Source of the DNA: Bradyrhizobium sp. G127
GTDB taxonomy: Bacteria; Pseudomonadota; Alphaproteobacteria; Rhizobiales; Xanthobacteraceae
NCBI RefSeq assembly: GCF_021502575.1
Contig: NZ_JAKFGN010000001.1
Coordinates: forward strand, 186,001-250,000
DNA length: 64,000 nt
Direction: 5' to 3'
In this document: one piece after another, positions 9,408 through 18,281 of the stretch
Numbering within the stretch: the stretch's first letter is position 1
How the letters are laid out: each line of letters begins with the position of its first letter
Position numbers and translations under genes: made by a program
The notes under the pieces: generated by a model
Database searches by the model: none
Told to the model about the DNA's origin: nothing
What the model saw: the letters and a program-made list of their open reading frames with translations, nothing else

Positions 9408-11180
9408 TTATAGCGGCAATTCCGGCTCGCGCCGGGCGTCGCGGCGGGCCGTGGTCACGGTGGCCGATGCCGACGAGCGGGTAAAGCTCCAGCGCACGCT
9501 CGGCGCATCCTTGCGGTTCTGGCGGATCACGATCTGGGAGGTGCGTCGCGGCCCATCGGAGCCGGCCAGAAAGACACTATCCTCAAGGTCCACTTTGTCG
9601 TTGAGCGCTTCGAACGTCCACACGTCGCGGTTCGGCAGCACCAGCATCACGCCGTGGGCGTCGGTGAGGCGGCTTGCCTTCACAGCTGGGTGCAGATGAA
9701 AACGCAACACGTAGTCATCGGGCTTGTTGCGTGTCGAGGAGCCGGACGCATTCAGCAGGGTGTCTTCGCCCTCCAGCCGCCCGCCGTCGTTGGACAGCAT
9801 CAGGGTGCGCTGGTGCACGACGCCGAACTGGCGCGCGTAGGCATCGTGGGATGTGGTCAGCAGAATTCCATCATTCGCCGCCTCGCGGAACGCGCCGACA
9901 TTGGACGGCCCGCTGACGATAGGAGCGCCTTGCAGCATCCGTTTCATCGCCGGAAGTTCGACGAACTGGCACGACGATAGGTCGTGACAGATCAGCGTCG
10001 AATGCGCCGCTGTGCTGCGCGCAAACGAGCGCCAGTTGTCGCGTCCGGTGGAAGGGATGCCGCAATTGACGACAATGCGAGCATTGCCCGACGACAGCTC
10101 GAACGACAGGCACCCCGCGTGGGCATCGCGGCTGACCGATGGCGGTGGAGGCGCGCCGGTGTCGATGACGATGGCGGTGCTGCCGGCATCGAGGCGCTGG
10201 AAGCCGCTATGCGGCATGTTCGACATCGGAATGCCGTGGGTATCGTCATAGGCGAGCAACGTCGCGAGCAGGCCCGACGGTGCGCTGCTCATGCCGTTGA
10301 ACAGCGCGAAGCTGCCGTCACCGTGACGGAAAAACCGCAGCATCGGCATCATGCGGTCGATGGCGTTCAGGAGCGCGGGCGGCGGCGCGATGTTGCGCGC
10401 GGCATAGGTCTGGCGCAACGGCAGCAGGTCGGGCAGCAGTTCGATCAGTGCGCCGGGATTGCGAGAAATATGTCCGCCGTCGGGAAGGATCTGCCGCGCC
10501 AGTTCGTCGGAGAGTTTGCGCGATGCGGTGCGGATGTGTTTGGCTTGATTGGCGAGGCACAGCGAGGCGTAGCACAGCGCGATCAGCACCTGCAGCCGCG
10601 GCACGCCGTCGGGAATGTCCACCATCGTATAGCGCAGATAACGGATTTCACGGGTGAGGCTGCGCAGGAAGCGGCGGTAGAATTTTCCGTCGGCGTCGTT
10701 CAGCACCAATGGCGCCTGCGACAGCAGGGAGATCACGCGGCGCGCGAGCACATCGGCGCGCCAGCCGATCCCGCGCTTGCGGATCGGCTTTGAAATCCAG
10801 TCGTCGATCAGCGAGCGCGCATTGGCGCGGGTGATCGCCGAGTCTGCGGCGCGCAGATGGCGCAGCCAGCCGAAGCCGAGCAGGTTCGCTTCCCAGTCCT
10901 CTGACGGAGGATCGAATTCAAAGATGGAGCGTCCGTGCGATGTGACGATCTTGCCGGCGAACACAAAACGTCCGGCGTAGATTTCAGACGCGCGGGTGGC
11001 GTCGACGGTGCGCAGATCGTTCGGTGCGATCAGCAGCCGGTCGGTGCGGCCCGGCCAAAATCGCGACAGCGCAACCGAGTTGCCGCTGGCGCGCGCGAGC
11101 ACGGACCGCGCGGCGCGGCCAAGCAGCAGGGACGAGATGCCTCTTCGATGAGCGACCGCCACGCGCGCCTTTGCCCTCAC
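9408..11180 (-). CDS. Heparinase II/III family protein
   Basis: About 591 residues. An alpha-helical toroid N-domain (about 60-330, including the conserved EDWEANLLGFGWLRHLR and ILPDGGHISRNPG segments) is followed by a beta-sandwich heparinase II/III C-domain with HSTLICHDLSSC and the LRFHLHPAVK motif. The family is named after glycosaminoglycan lyases, but these chromosomal alphaproteobacterial copies are cytosolic or secreted proteins of unknown polysaccharide substrate. The frame runs open to a TTG at 11360; GTG at 11180 is preferred because the family begins close to the Arg-rich helix there. It lies between rsmB and purH on the same strand. Confidence 0.8.
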   Translation of the reverse strand: MRAKARVAVAHRRGISSLLLGRAARSVLARASGNSVALSRFWPGRTDRLLIAPNDLRTVDATRASEIYAGRFVFAGKIVTSHGRSIFEFDPPSEDWEANLLGFGWLRHLRAADSAITRANARSLIDDWISKPIRKRGIGWRADVLARRVISLLSQAPLVLNDADGKFYRRFLRSLTREIRYLRYTMVDIPDGVPRLQVLIALCYASLCLANQAKHIRTASRKLSDELARQILPDGGHISRNPGALIELLPDLLPLRQTYAARNIAPPPALLNAIDRMMPMLRFFRHGDGSFALFNGMSSAPSGLLATLLAYDDTHGIPMSNMPHSGFQRLDAGSTAIVIDTGAPPPPSVSRDAHAGCLSFELSSGNARIVVNCGIPSTGRDNWRSFARSTAAHSTLICHDLSSCQFVELPAMKRMLQGAPIVSGPSNVGAFREAANDGILLTTSHDAYARQFGVVHQRTLMLSNDGGRLEGEDTLLNASGSSTRNKPDDYVLRFHLHPAVKASRLTDAHGVMLVLPNRDVWTFEALNDKVDLEDSVFLAGSDGPRRTSQIVIRQNRKDAPSVRWSFTRSSASATVTTARRDARREPELPL

Positions 11181-11431
11181 ATCACGCCGCCGGCTGAGCT
11201 CCGCCGCCGAACGTGATCGCTTCCCACAATTGGGGCATCCCCACCCGAAAGCCGCGCCGGCGCCGAAGCACCGCGCGCGAAGGAATCCCCGCGCACTCTT
11301 GTAGTCTGGAAATGCCGATAAAACACCCCATTGACGAATGGGTGTGGACGGCAAGGGCAAAGACGGCCGCCGCGAATCAGTTGCACGCAGGATTGGTGAG
11401 TCAATCGTCCGCGAATCAGGTCTCGCGGGAC
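11181..11431. other. Intergenic region between rsmB and the heparinase-like gene
   Basis: No convincing gene. The heparinase frame stays open for 60 codons upstream of the chosen GTG, but the predicted residues look unlike any N-terminal signal or domain. No clear hairpin or promoter was made out. Confidence 0.4.
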
Positions 11432-12781
11432 TCAGGACTTGATGAGGCGCGCGGCATAGAAGCCGTCGAGACCGCCGAGGCGCGGATCGGCGTGCGCCAG
11501 ATGAGACGGGAGCGTGCGAACATCACCCGCCTGGGTGAGAATTTCGTCCAGCCCCGCCACTTCGTCCCGTCCAACGGGCGCGCGGCGCAAGCCTGTTTCG
11601 TCGGCAAGGAGCGTCGCCACGGCTTGTTCGCCTTCCTCGGGTTCCAGCGAGCAGGTGCAATAGACCAGGGTTCCACCCGGCTTCAGCAGTGTCACGGCCC
11701 TTTGCAGCAGGCGCTTTTGCAGCGCGGAGAGCGTCCCGATATCGGCTTCCTGCTTCAGCCACGCAACGTCGGGGTGGCGGCGGATGGTCCCGGTCGCGGC
11801 ACACGGCGCATCCACCAGAATGCCGTCGAACAGTTCGTTGCTCGCGGGCTGCCATTCGGCGGCGTCCGCAACCACAGTCTCGGCTGTGAGCGAGAGACGT
11901 GCGAGGTTGTCCTTCAGCCGCGCGATGCGATTGGACGAACGGTCCACCGCCGTCACCCGCGCGCCGGCGTGGACGAGCTGCGCGGTCTTGCCGCCGGGCG
12001 CGGCGCAGAGATCGGCGATCGACTTGTCTTTAACGTCACCGAACAGCCGGGCCGGGATCGCGGCGGCTGCGTCCTGCACCCACCACTGACCGTCGTTGAA
12101 GCCGGGAAGCATGGTGACCGAGCCGTGCAGTAACGTGCGCACCGTGCCGGTCGGCAATGCCTCACCGTGCAGACGGGTCGCCCAGCCTTCGGGATCGGAT
12201 TTCACCGTGAGATCGAGCGCCGGCTCGACGCTGATGGCGGCGGCCATCGCGCGCGTGGCGTCTTCGCCGTAGGCGGCGATCCAGCGCTGCACCAGCCACG
12301 GCGGTAGATCGAGCATCTGCGATTTGACTTCATCGATCAGGGGCTGGCCTTCACGCGCACAACGCCGCAGCACGGCGTTGACGAGGCCGGCATATTTCGC
12401 CGCGCGGCGGTCGGCCTGAACGAGTCGCACCGAGAGATCGACGGCGGCGTGATCCGGCACGTCCATCCACAAAATCTGCGCGGCACCGATCAGCAACGCA
12501 CTTTGCGTGCGTGGCGCGTCGGTCGGGATGCCGCGATCGAGCAGCCTTGAGAGCACATGACCGAGCGTGCCGAGCCGCCGCAAAATCGTGGCGACCAGCC
12601 GGCGCATCAGCGCGCGGTCGCGGTCGGATAACGCCTTCAATCCCGGATGGGCGCCCGCGCCGTCGAGCTGATCGTCCAGCATGCGATGCTTGTGCAGCAC
12701 GCCGTCAAGAATATCGGCTGCGATGCGGCGCGCGGCGAGGCCGGGCACCTCGGTCGGCGGGGCAAATCTTGTAGAAGGCAT
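11432..12781 (-). CDS. rsmB: 16S rRNA cytosine-C5 methyltransferase RsmB-like
   Basis: A 449-residue RsmB/NOP-family enzyme methylating C5 of a cytosine in 16S rRNA (C967 in E. coli). A NusB-like RNA-binding domain covers about residues 15-140. The Rossmann methyltransferase domain has the SAM loop LCAAPGGKTAQL, the motif IV Cys in VDAPCAATGTIRRHPD and the nucleophile in YCTCSLEPEEGE. The start at 12781 (MPSTRFAPP) is chosen since the upstream frame reads through a repeat element and loses similarity. The encoded C-terminus ends in the usual FYAARLIK. Confidence 0.93.
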   Translation of the reverse strand: MPSTRFAPPTEVPGLAARRIAADILDGVLHKHRMLDDQLDGAGAHPGLKALSDRDRALMRRLVATILRRLGTLGHVLSRLLDRGIPTDAPRTQSALLIGAAQILWMDVPDHAAVDLSVRLVQADRRAAKYAGLVNAVLRRCAREGQPLIDEVKSQMLDLPPWLVQRWIAAYGEDATRAMAAAISVEPALDLTVKSDPEGWATRLHGEALPTGTVRTLLHGSVTMLPGFNDGQWWVQDAAAAIPARLFGDVKDKSIADLCAAPGGKTAQLVHAGARVTAVDRSSNRIARLKDNLARLSLTAETVVADAAEWQPASNELFDGILVDAPCAATGTIRRHPDVAWLKQEADIGTLSALQKRLLQRAVTLLKPGGTLVYCTCSLEPEEGEQAVATLLADETGLRRAPVGRDEVAGLDEILTQAGDVRTLPSHLAHADPRLGGLDGFYAARLIKS

Positions 12782-12968
12782 GCAAAAAACTTCGCTGGCG
12801 GGACAACACGCAACACGAGCAACGTCACCGCTGCGCCGCGTGCCGGAGAGAGATGGCACGCGAATATGCCAAATGTAAGAATCGCGGTCAGATCGGCATG
12901 CTGATATACGTTGCCTGGCCGCATGTTCCCAAGGCTGATATTTATCAAGGCTGATATTTATACGGAAC

Positions 12969-13050
12969 GTCATTGCCGGGCTTGTCCCGGCCATCCATCT
13001 TTCCGTTCAGGGATTTTACGATGGATGGCCGGGTCAAGCCGGCCATGACG
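12969..13050. repeat. Dispersed GGCCGGG palindrome (copy 1)
   Basis: The left arm reads GTCATTGCCGGGCTTGTCCC and the right arm GGGTCAAGCCGGCCATGACG, with a CCATCC/GGATGG inner pair. Related copies are at 48299-48381, 54136-54221 and 57508-57596. All are intergenic, and none overlaps a supported gene. Confidence 0.8.
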
Positions 13051-13075
13051 ATTGGAAACAGAACGAGCAATAGCG

Positions 13076-13297
13076 ATGAGTGACGATCCGACCCAAAATC
13101 CTTCCCCGGCGCCGGACGTTGCGCGCAAGCCGTTGTCGCCTCAGGCGCGACGGGCTTTGGCGGAGGCCGAGGAGCGGCGGTTGAAGGCGGCACAGGAAAA
13201 AGTCACGCCCGGACCGAAGGAAGTTCAGGGCCCGAAGGGCCCGGAGCCGACCCGCTACGGCGACTGGGAAACCAAGGGCATCGCGTCGGATTTCTGA
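13076..13297 (+). CDS. DUF1674 protein, succinate dehydrogenase assembly factor 4-like
   Basis: A 73-residue protein ending in GPEPTRYGDWETKGIASDF, the hallmark C-terminus of DUF1674/SDHAF4. In mitochondria, SDHAF4 binds the flavinylated SdhA subunit before it joins SdhB; a similar role for bacterial homologues is inferred. The middle is a charged helix rich in Ala, Glu, Arg and Lys. ATG at 13076 (MSDDPTQN) is preferred to the in-frame TTG at 13052. It is divergent from rsmB, with a palindromic element in the gap. Confidence 0.88.
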   Translation: MSDDPTQNPSPAPDVARKPLSPQARRALAEAEERRLKAAQEKVTPGPKEVQGPKGPEPTRYGDWETKGIASDF

Positions 13298-13613
13298 GGC
13301 GCCGCGTCGAAAAACCGAATCCTGTATTCCGGCCCGCGGTTTCGGGCGTATCGGCAGTCGGCGAAATGAGGTATGCTGCCTTCAGCCGTAGGGCGCGCAA
13401 GGTGCAGAAAAGCGAAGTCGCAGCAGCAAGTAGGCATTAGTCAGCCAAGTCAGCAATTTTCAGTCGCAGAACAGCAAAGTAAGCGCAGTCAGGCAAAGAC
13501 AGAGATCAGCAGGTCGCATCCGACGGGATGCAAAGACCTGAAAGCTATCAAGCGGTGTGATCACGCCATCGACTTAACCGTCTGTGGCCACGGACCTCAG
13601 AGATGGAAATACC
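13298..13613. other. Gene-free stretch with a strong RNA hairpin
   Basis: No ORF here is credible. The plus strand is unusually rich in CAGCA/CAGTC-like words between 13420 and 13500. CAGGTC GCATCC at 13510-13521 pairs with GGATGC, an AAA bulge and GACCTG ending at 13540, forming a stem with a GACG loop. Further small palindromes (GTGATCAC near 13557, GTGGCCAC near 13585) precede a 27-codon ORF. This could be the 5' part of a structured leader or a small RNA; no promoter is convincing. Confidence 0.45.
13510..13540 (+). promoter_or_regulatory. Stable RNA hairpin upstream of the 27-residue ORF
   Basis: The outer stem is CAGGTC/GACCTG and the inner stem GCATCC/GGATGC, with an AAA bulge on the 3' side and a GACG loop, twelve base pairs in total and all Watson-Crick. 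It lies about 75 nt before the 27-codon ORF and its terminator, so it could be part of an attenuation leader or small RNA. Confidence 0.5.
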
Positions 13614-13697
13614 ATGCTCACGGTTCGTATCGAGGTGACCGCAGATTTGCAGGCAATCGCGAAGGTGATTGTTTTGCTTGTTCTGCTTCTGACTTAA
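13614..13697 (+). CDS. Possible 27-residue hydrophobic small protein or leader peptide
   Basis: The ORF reads MLTVRIEVTADLQAIAKVIV and then LLVLLLT before TAA. The N-half is amphipathic and the last ten residues are almost only Ile, Val and Leu. It ends 7 nt before a perfect terminator. Three readings are possible: a small membrane peptide (as in type I toxin families), a leader peptide whose Leu/Val/Ile codons sense charged tRNA, or a random ORF. No strong Shine-Dalgarno is seen (GGA about 8 nt upstream). The nearby leucine-type tRNA makes the leader idea attractive, but no amino-acid biosynthesis gene follows. Confidence 0.4.
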   Translation: MLTVRIEVTADLQAIAKVIVLLVLLLT

Positions 13698-13704
13698 ACG
13701 ACAG

Positions 13705-13731
13705 GCGCGAGGGGCAACCCTCGCGCTTTTT
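13705..13731 (+). terminator. Strong intrinsic terminator
   Basis: GCGCGAGGG and CCCTCGCGC form nine perfect pairs around a GCAA tetraloop and are followed by five T. It directly follows the 27-codon ORF on the plus strand. Confidence 0.88.
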
Positions 13732-13757
13732 GCTTCCGAATCCACAAGGACTCACCG

Positions 13758-13862
13758 ATGCTTCCCGCAAAGCGAACCAACCCGGCGATCTCCCATCCCG
13801 CTGGAAATCCGCATTTTCCACCGTATTTAGTATTTGATTCAGCTTTCGACACTAATCCTTGA
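13758..13862 (+). CDS. Possible 34-residue ORF downstream of the terminator
   Basis: ATG at 13758 is preceded by AAGGA 8 nt upstream, a better ribosome site than that of the 27-codon ORF. The product begins MLPAKRTNPAISHPAGNPHF and is Pro/His-rich without a known motif. It could be a small protein controlled by read-through of the terminator just upstream, or the truncated start of a lost gene. Confidence 0.25.
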   Translation: MLPAKRTNPAISHPAGNPHFPPYLVFDSAFDTNP

Positions 13863-13887
13863 CGTGCCGGACGGAGTCGGCCTAGCG
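13859..13887 (+). promoter_or_regulatory. Candidate promoter for the tRNA-like gene
   Basis: TTGACG at 13859-13864 fits a sigma-70 -35 box; CTAGCG stands 17 nt later as a weak -10. The tRNA-like gene begins about 75 nt downstream. Confidence 0.35.
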
Positions 13888-13927
13888 TCGTTAATGTTCG
13901 GTGTACGCGGTTCGCCAACACAAACAA

Positions 13928-13955
13928 AAACGCCCCGCCGCAAGGCAGAGCGTTT
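13928..13955. terminator. Imperfect hairpin just upstream of the tRNA-like gene
   Basis: AAACGC pairs with GCGTTT outside and GCC with GGC inside around a GCAA loop, with a CCC/AGA internal bulge. It could end transcripts from the 34-codon ORF, or be a processing feature of the tRNA 5' leader. Confidence 0.4.
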
Positions 13956-13960
13956 CGTTT

Positions 13961-14046
13961 GGGGATGTGGTGGAATTGGTAGACACAACGGTCTTTAAAA
14001 CCGGGGCCCTCAGAAGCATACGGGTTCGAGTCCCGTCGTCCCTACC
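13961..14046 (+). tRNA. Leucine-type class II tRNA with UUA (ochre) anticodon
   Basis: The D-arm (GTGGTGGAATTGGTAGACAC), T-arm (ACGGG TTCGAGT CCCGT) and discriminator A are like tRNA-Leu. The acceptor stem pairs GGGGATG with CGTCCCT, including G-U pairs at both the first and sixth positions. In the anticodon arm CGGT pairs with ACCG around the loop CTTTAAA, so positions 34-36 (13995-13997) read UUA, which matches the stop codon UAA; normal tRNA-Leu has UAA there. Counting from the D-arm gives the same frame. The outermost anticodon pair is A-G, the 15-nt variable arm barely pairs, and CCG follows in place of CCA. It may be a suppressor-like tRNA or a decayed tRNA-Leu. Confidence 0.65.
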
Positions 14047-14057
14047 GCGATCCACAA

Positions 14058-14085
14058 GGCTCCCTCTCGCGAGGGGGCCTTTTTC
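14058..14085 (+). terminator. Intrinsic terminator of the tRNA-like gene
   Basis: GGCTCCCTC pairs with GAGGGGGCC (one G-U pair) around a TCGC loop and is followed by five T. Its position 12 nt after the tRNA-like gene indicates that the gene is set up as a transcription unit. Confidence 0.85.
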
Positions 14086-14103
14086 TTTACAGCCCCAGTG
14101 TGA

Positions 14104-14117
14104 CTGAGTCGACTCAG
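14104..14117. repeat. 14-bp perfect palindrome
   Basis: CTGAGTCGACTCAG lies between the tRNA terminator and the inverted repeat of the small gene. It could be a second regulator site or an element boundary. Confidence 0.5.
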
Positions 14118-14129
14118 CCACTCAAGCGC

Positions 14130-14154
14130 TTTAATGTCACTTATTGACATTAAA
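14130..14154. promoter_or_regulatory. Perfect inverted repeat, likely operator
   Basis: TTTAATGTCA and TGACATTAAA are exact inverted repeats separated by CTTAT. The site is 22 nt before the small gene at 14177 and would overlap its promoter. The 15-bp centre spacing and AT-rich arms suit a dimeric repressor, possibly the encoded protein itself. Confidence 0.65.
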
Positions 14155-14176
14155 ATGCGTAATTTTGAGTTAAAGT

Positions 14177-14380
14177 ATGGCAGGAGCGCCCATCAAAGAG
14201 GAGACAGTCACACTGCGTTTGGCGGTGTCCAAGAATGTCTATGGATATTTGAAAACTCTGCGGCGGAGATCATTGCTTGGTGCTTCTGAAAACGACATCG
14301 CCAAGTACGTTTTGACAAAAGCGCTAGAGCAAATGATAGCGGACAAATATCACCTTACTCAGGCCGTACCCGAGGATTGA
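14177..14380 (+). CDS. Small hypothetical protein, possible ribbon-helix-helix regulator
   Basis: A 67-residue protein with no confident family. After a short polar start it shows a beta-like stretch (ETVTLRLAVS) followed by two predicted helices (NVYGYLKTLRRRSLLG and ENDIAKYVLTKALEQMI), the shape of ribbon-helix-helix repressors. Its GC content is near 50 percent, clearly below its neighbours, and it lies next to a tRNA gene, both suggesting horizontal gain. The perfect inverted repeat in front points to autoregulation. No toxin partner follows; the next gene is convergent. Confidence 0.6.
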   Translation: MAGAPIKEETVTLRLAVSKNVYGYLKTLRRRSLLGASENDIAKYVLTKALEQMIADKYHLTQAVPED

Positions 14381-14422
14381 TGAATACGAGAGCAGCAGGC
14401 GCGATAATCGCGCATTAAAAAA

Positions 14423-14444
14423 GCCGCGTGTTCACGCGGCTTTT
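14423..14444. terminator. Bidirectional intrinsic terminator
   Basis: GCCGCGT pairs with ACGCGGC around GTTC, with six A on the left and four T on the right, so it can serve both the small plus-strand gene and the convergent L,D-transpeptidase gene. Confidence 0.8.
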
Positions 14445-14463
14445 CGCGTTCTTATAAAACATG

Positions 14464-14994
14464 TCACCGCGTCGTGACCACCACCTGGGTGCCGACCTCG
14501 ACGCGATCGAACAGGTCGCTGATGTCCTGATTGTACATCCGCACGCAGCCGTAGGAGACATAGCCGCCCACCGAGTTCGGCCGGTTGGTGCCGTGAATGG
14601 CGTATTCGCCGCCGGCCAGCGTCATCGCCGCGACGCCCATCGGATTTGATGGCGATCCGCCGGGGATCACATCGGGAATGCTCGGGTTGTCGCGCTTCAC
14701 CTCCGCGGGCGGCGCCCATGCGGGCTGGCGATATTTGCCGTCGATGCGGGTGGTGCCCGCCCACTGCTTGCCGGCCTTGCCGACGCCGACTGGATAGCGC
14801 AGCGCGCGGCCTTCGCCGAGCACGAGATAGAGTTTGCGCTCGTTGGTCTTCACCACGATGGTACCCGGCGCATAGCCATCGGGAGATGCGACCATCGAGG
14901 GTGCCGCCTGCGCCGTTGTGCCGGATAAACCGATTGCCGAAAATCCAATGGCCGTCGTGACTGCAAAAGTCATCGCGAATTTACGCAACATCAT
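14464..14994 (-). CDS. L,D-transpeptidase (YkuD domain), secreted
   Basis: A 176-residue cell-wall enzyme that makes 3-3 cross-links in peptidoglycan or anchors proteins to it. A signal peptide spans about residues 1-29 (core FAVTTAIGFSAIGL, cleavage after AQA). The YkuD domain carries the catalytic signature HGTNRPNSVGG, then VSYGCVRMYNQD with the nucleophile Cys, His and Arg. GGAG stands 6 nt before ATG at 14994, deciding against the longer start at 15012. Such enzymes of about 180 residues are numerous in bradyrhizobia and are often redundant. Confidence 0.92.
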   Translation of the reverse strand: MMLRKFAMTFAVTTAIGFSAIGLSGTTAQAAPSMVASPDGYAPGTIVVKTNERKLYLVLGEGRALRYPVGVGKAGKQWAGTTRIDGKYRQPAWAPPAEVKRDNPSIPDVIPGGSPSNPMGVAAMTLAGGEYAIHGTNRPNSVGGYVSYGCVRMYNQDISDLFDRVEVGTQVVVTTR

Positions 14995-15556
14995 TGTCTC
15001 CAGTCCCTTCATTCCATCGCAGGCAGGGCTGCGAAACCGGTCGCACCCTGCAGCAAGGCCTTCAACAGCCCCTTATCGCCGGATGCAAAAGGCCGGTCGT
15101 GCAGGCCTTTAAAAGGAAATTCCCGCGGCAAAGTAAATGCCCGGGAAACAACACATTTGGCCAAACGGCCTCGGACGGCTGACATTTCCGTGAGCCGAGA
15201 GGTTCCGCGCGTCTCCGCGAAGCTCGACCCAGAGAGCTATGCATCGATTTCCGCTGACGGGAATGAGCGGAGATGAGCTTGATTGGAGGCGTGTCCGCGT
15301 GAACGCCTTGCACACTGCGACGGCGCAGCGCAGCCGCCCGCGGCATAGATCCCGTCGCCGACCGCGGCCTCACTGAGGCAAGTGACGCGGCGTCGGGTAA
15401 AAAATGCCGTACCCGGCAAATTCGTTCAGGTGAACTCACCGGTGGCCTCATGACGCGCGCCAAAAAGTTCTTTGATCTCATGGAGCAAACAAGCCCGATC
15501 ACTGGCATATGGTTTGCGTGACTGCGACGTCAGTTTACTCCCTGGGTGTCGGACGT
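14995..15556. other. Gene-free stretch of about 560 nt
   Basis: No ORF in either direction looks real. The DNA is locally less GC-rich near 15110-15160 and has short inverted segments (GGCC AAAC GGCC near 15161; a CTCACCGG/CCGGTG pair near 15435), none of which forms a convincing terminator. The start-proximal part probably holds the L,D-transpeptidase promoter; the rest is unexplained. Confidence 0.45.
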
Positions 15557-15973
15557 ATGCGCATCGATGCAGGCTCTTACTTCTATCAGCAGGGTATTCC
15601 AATAAAGGACGTGACTCCGGTTGTCCCGGCCGGCGTTGCCGCGCCGCCGTCCCGCGTCAGCCAGATCGATTTCACCAGCATGACCCGCCAGCAGATGTTC
15701 GACTGGATGAACAATCAGATTCGCAGCGGCGCGATGTCGCTGGACGAAAGTACGCCGTTCCTCGGCATGACCGTGAAAATCGATGCGGCGACCGGCGCGC
15801 CGGTGGACATGGCATCGGATACGGAACCCGTGAACTTCATCGATCGCGCGAGGCAAGGCATCGCAGGCGCGTTGTGGCGCGGGGATCAGGACGCCGCCGC
15901 GCGGTTGCAGTCCGCGGTGGCGACGATGCAGCGCTATCAGGGTCAGGTCGCCGGCGTTGATATTCGCGCGTGA
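15557..15973 (+). CDS. Hypothetical protein
   Basis: A 138-residue soluble protein not recognised beyond resemblance to small bradyrhizobial hypotheticals. It starts MRIDAGSYFYQQGIPIKDV, has an Ala/Pro-rich linker near residue 25, a predicted helix around MTRQQMFDWMNNQIRSG, and a helical C-terminus rich in Ala and Gln. There is no signal peptide or membrane span. An upstream in-frame start at 15509 would add 16 residues; 15557 is preferred because of a GGA a few bases before it. It is isolated between long gaps, so context gives no function. Confidence 0.6.
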   Translation: MRIDAGSYFYQQGIPIKDVTPVVPAGVAAPPSRVSQIDFTSMTRQQMFDWMNNQIRSGAMSLDESTPFLGMTVKIDAATGAPVDMASDTEPVNFIDRARQGIAGALWRGDQDAAARLQSAVATMQRYQGQVAGVDIRA

Positions 15974-16148
15974 GCCTTAGCGGGATCAGGACACGGCACA
16001 GCCGCCAGGCTCGTCATGCTCCGGCCATCGGCATCCTCTTTGAGATCTGCAAAATGTGGAAGGCCGGGACATAGACGAGCCAGAGCGACGCCGTTCTTCG
16101 AACGGCTGCGCCCGATCATGACGTGGAGCATCAGGGACCGCCGGCGTC

Positions 16149-18113
<1,965 letters not shown>

Positions 18114-18281
18114 TGCTTCTCATTCCTCCACGCCGCAATCCCGCGTCACAACATGCGCGCGGGCGTGTTCTTGGTTGAGGCCATTATGCGCTTTCGCGCA
18201 TGGGGACGACAAGCCGCAGCGGATAGGACTTTTGTCTGGCTTGAGAGCGCCGGGCCACATGATCTGGTTGGCGAATTCGGA

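Noticed and set aside
13420-13500. CAGCA/CAGTC-rich words as a possible CRISPR array
   Set aside because: The repeats are short, irregular and without unique spacers of constant length.
13373-13837. 154-codon ORF across the 13.4-13.8 kb region
   Set aside because: It reads through the terminator and two hairpins, has no known domain, and its residues look like random translation; the RNA structures explain the DNA better.
15062-15508. 148-codon minus-strand ORF
   Set aside because: Low-complexity Arg/Ser-rich product without start signal or domain; typical of a chance ORF in high-GC DNA.
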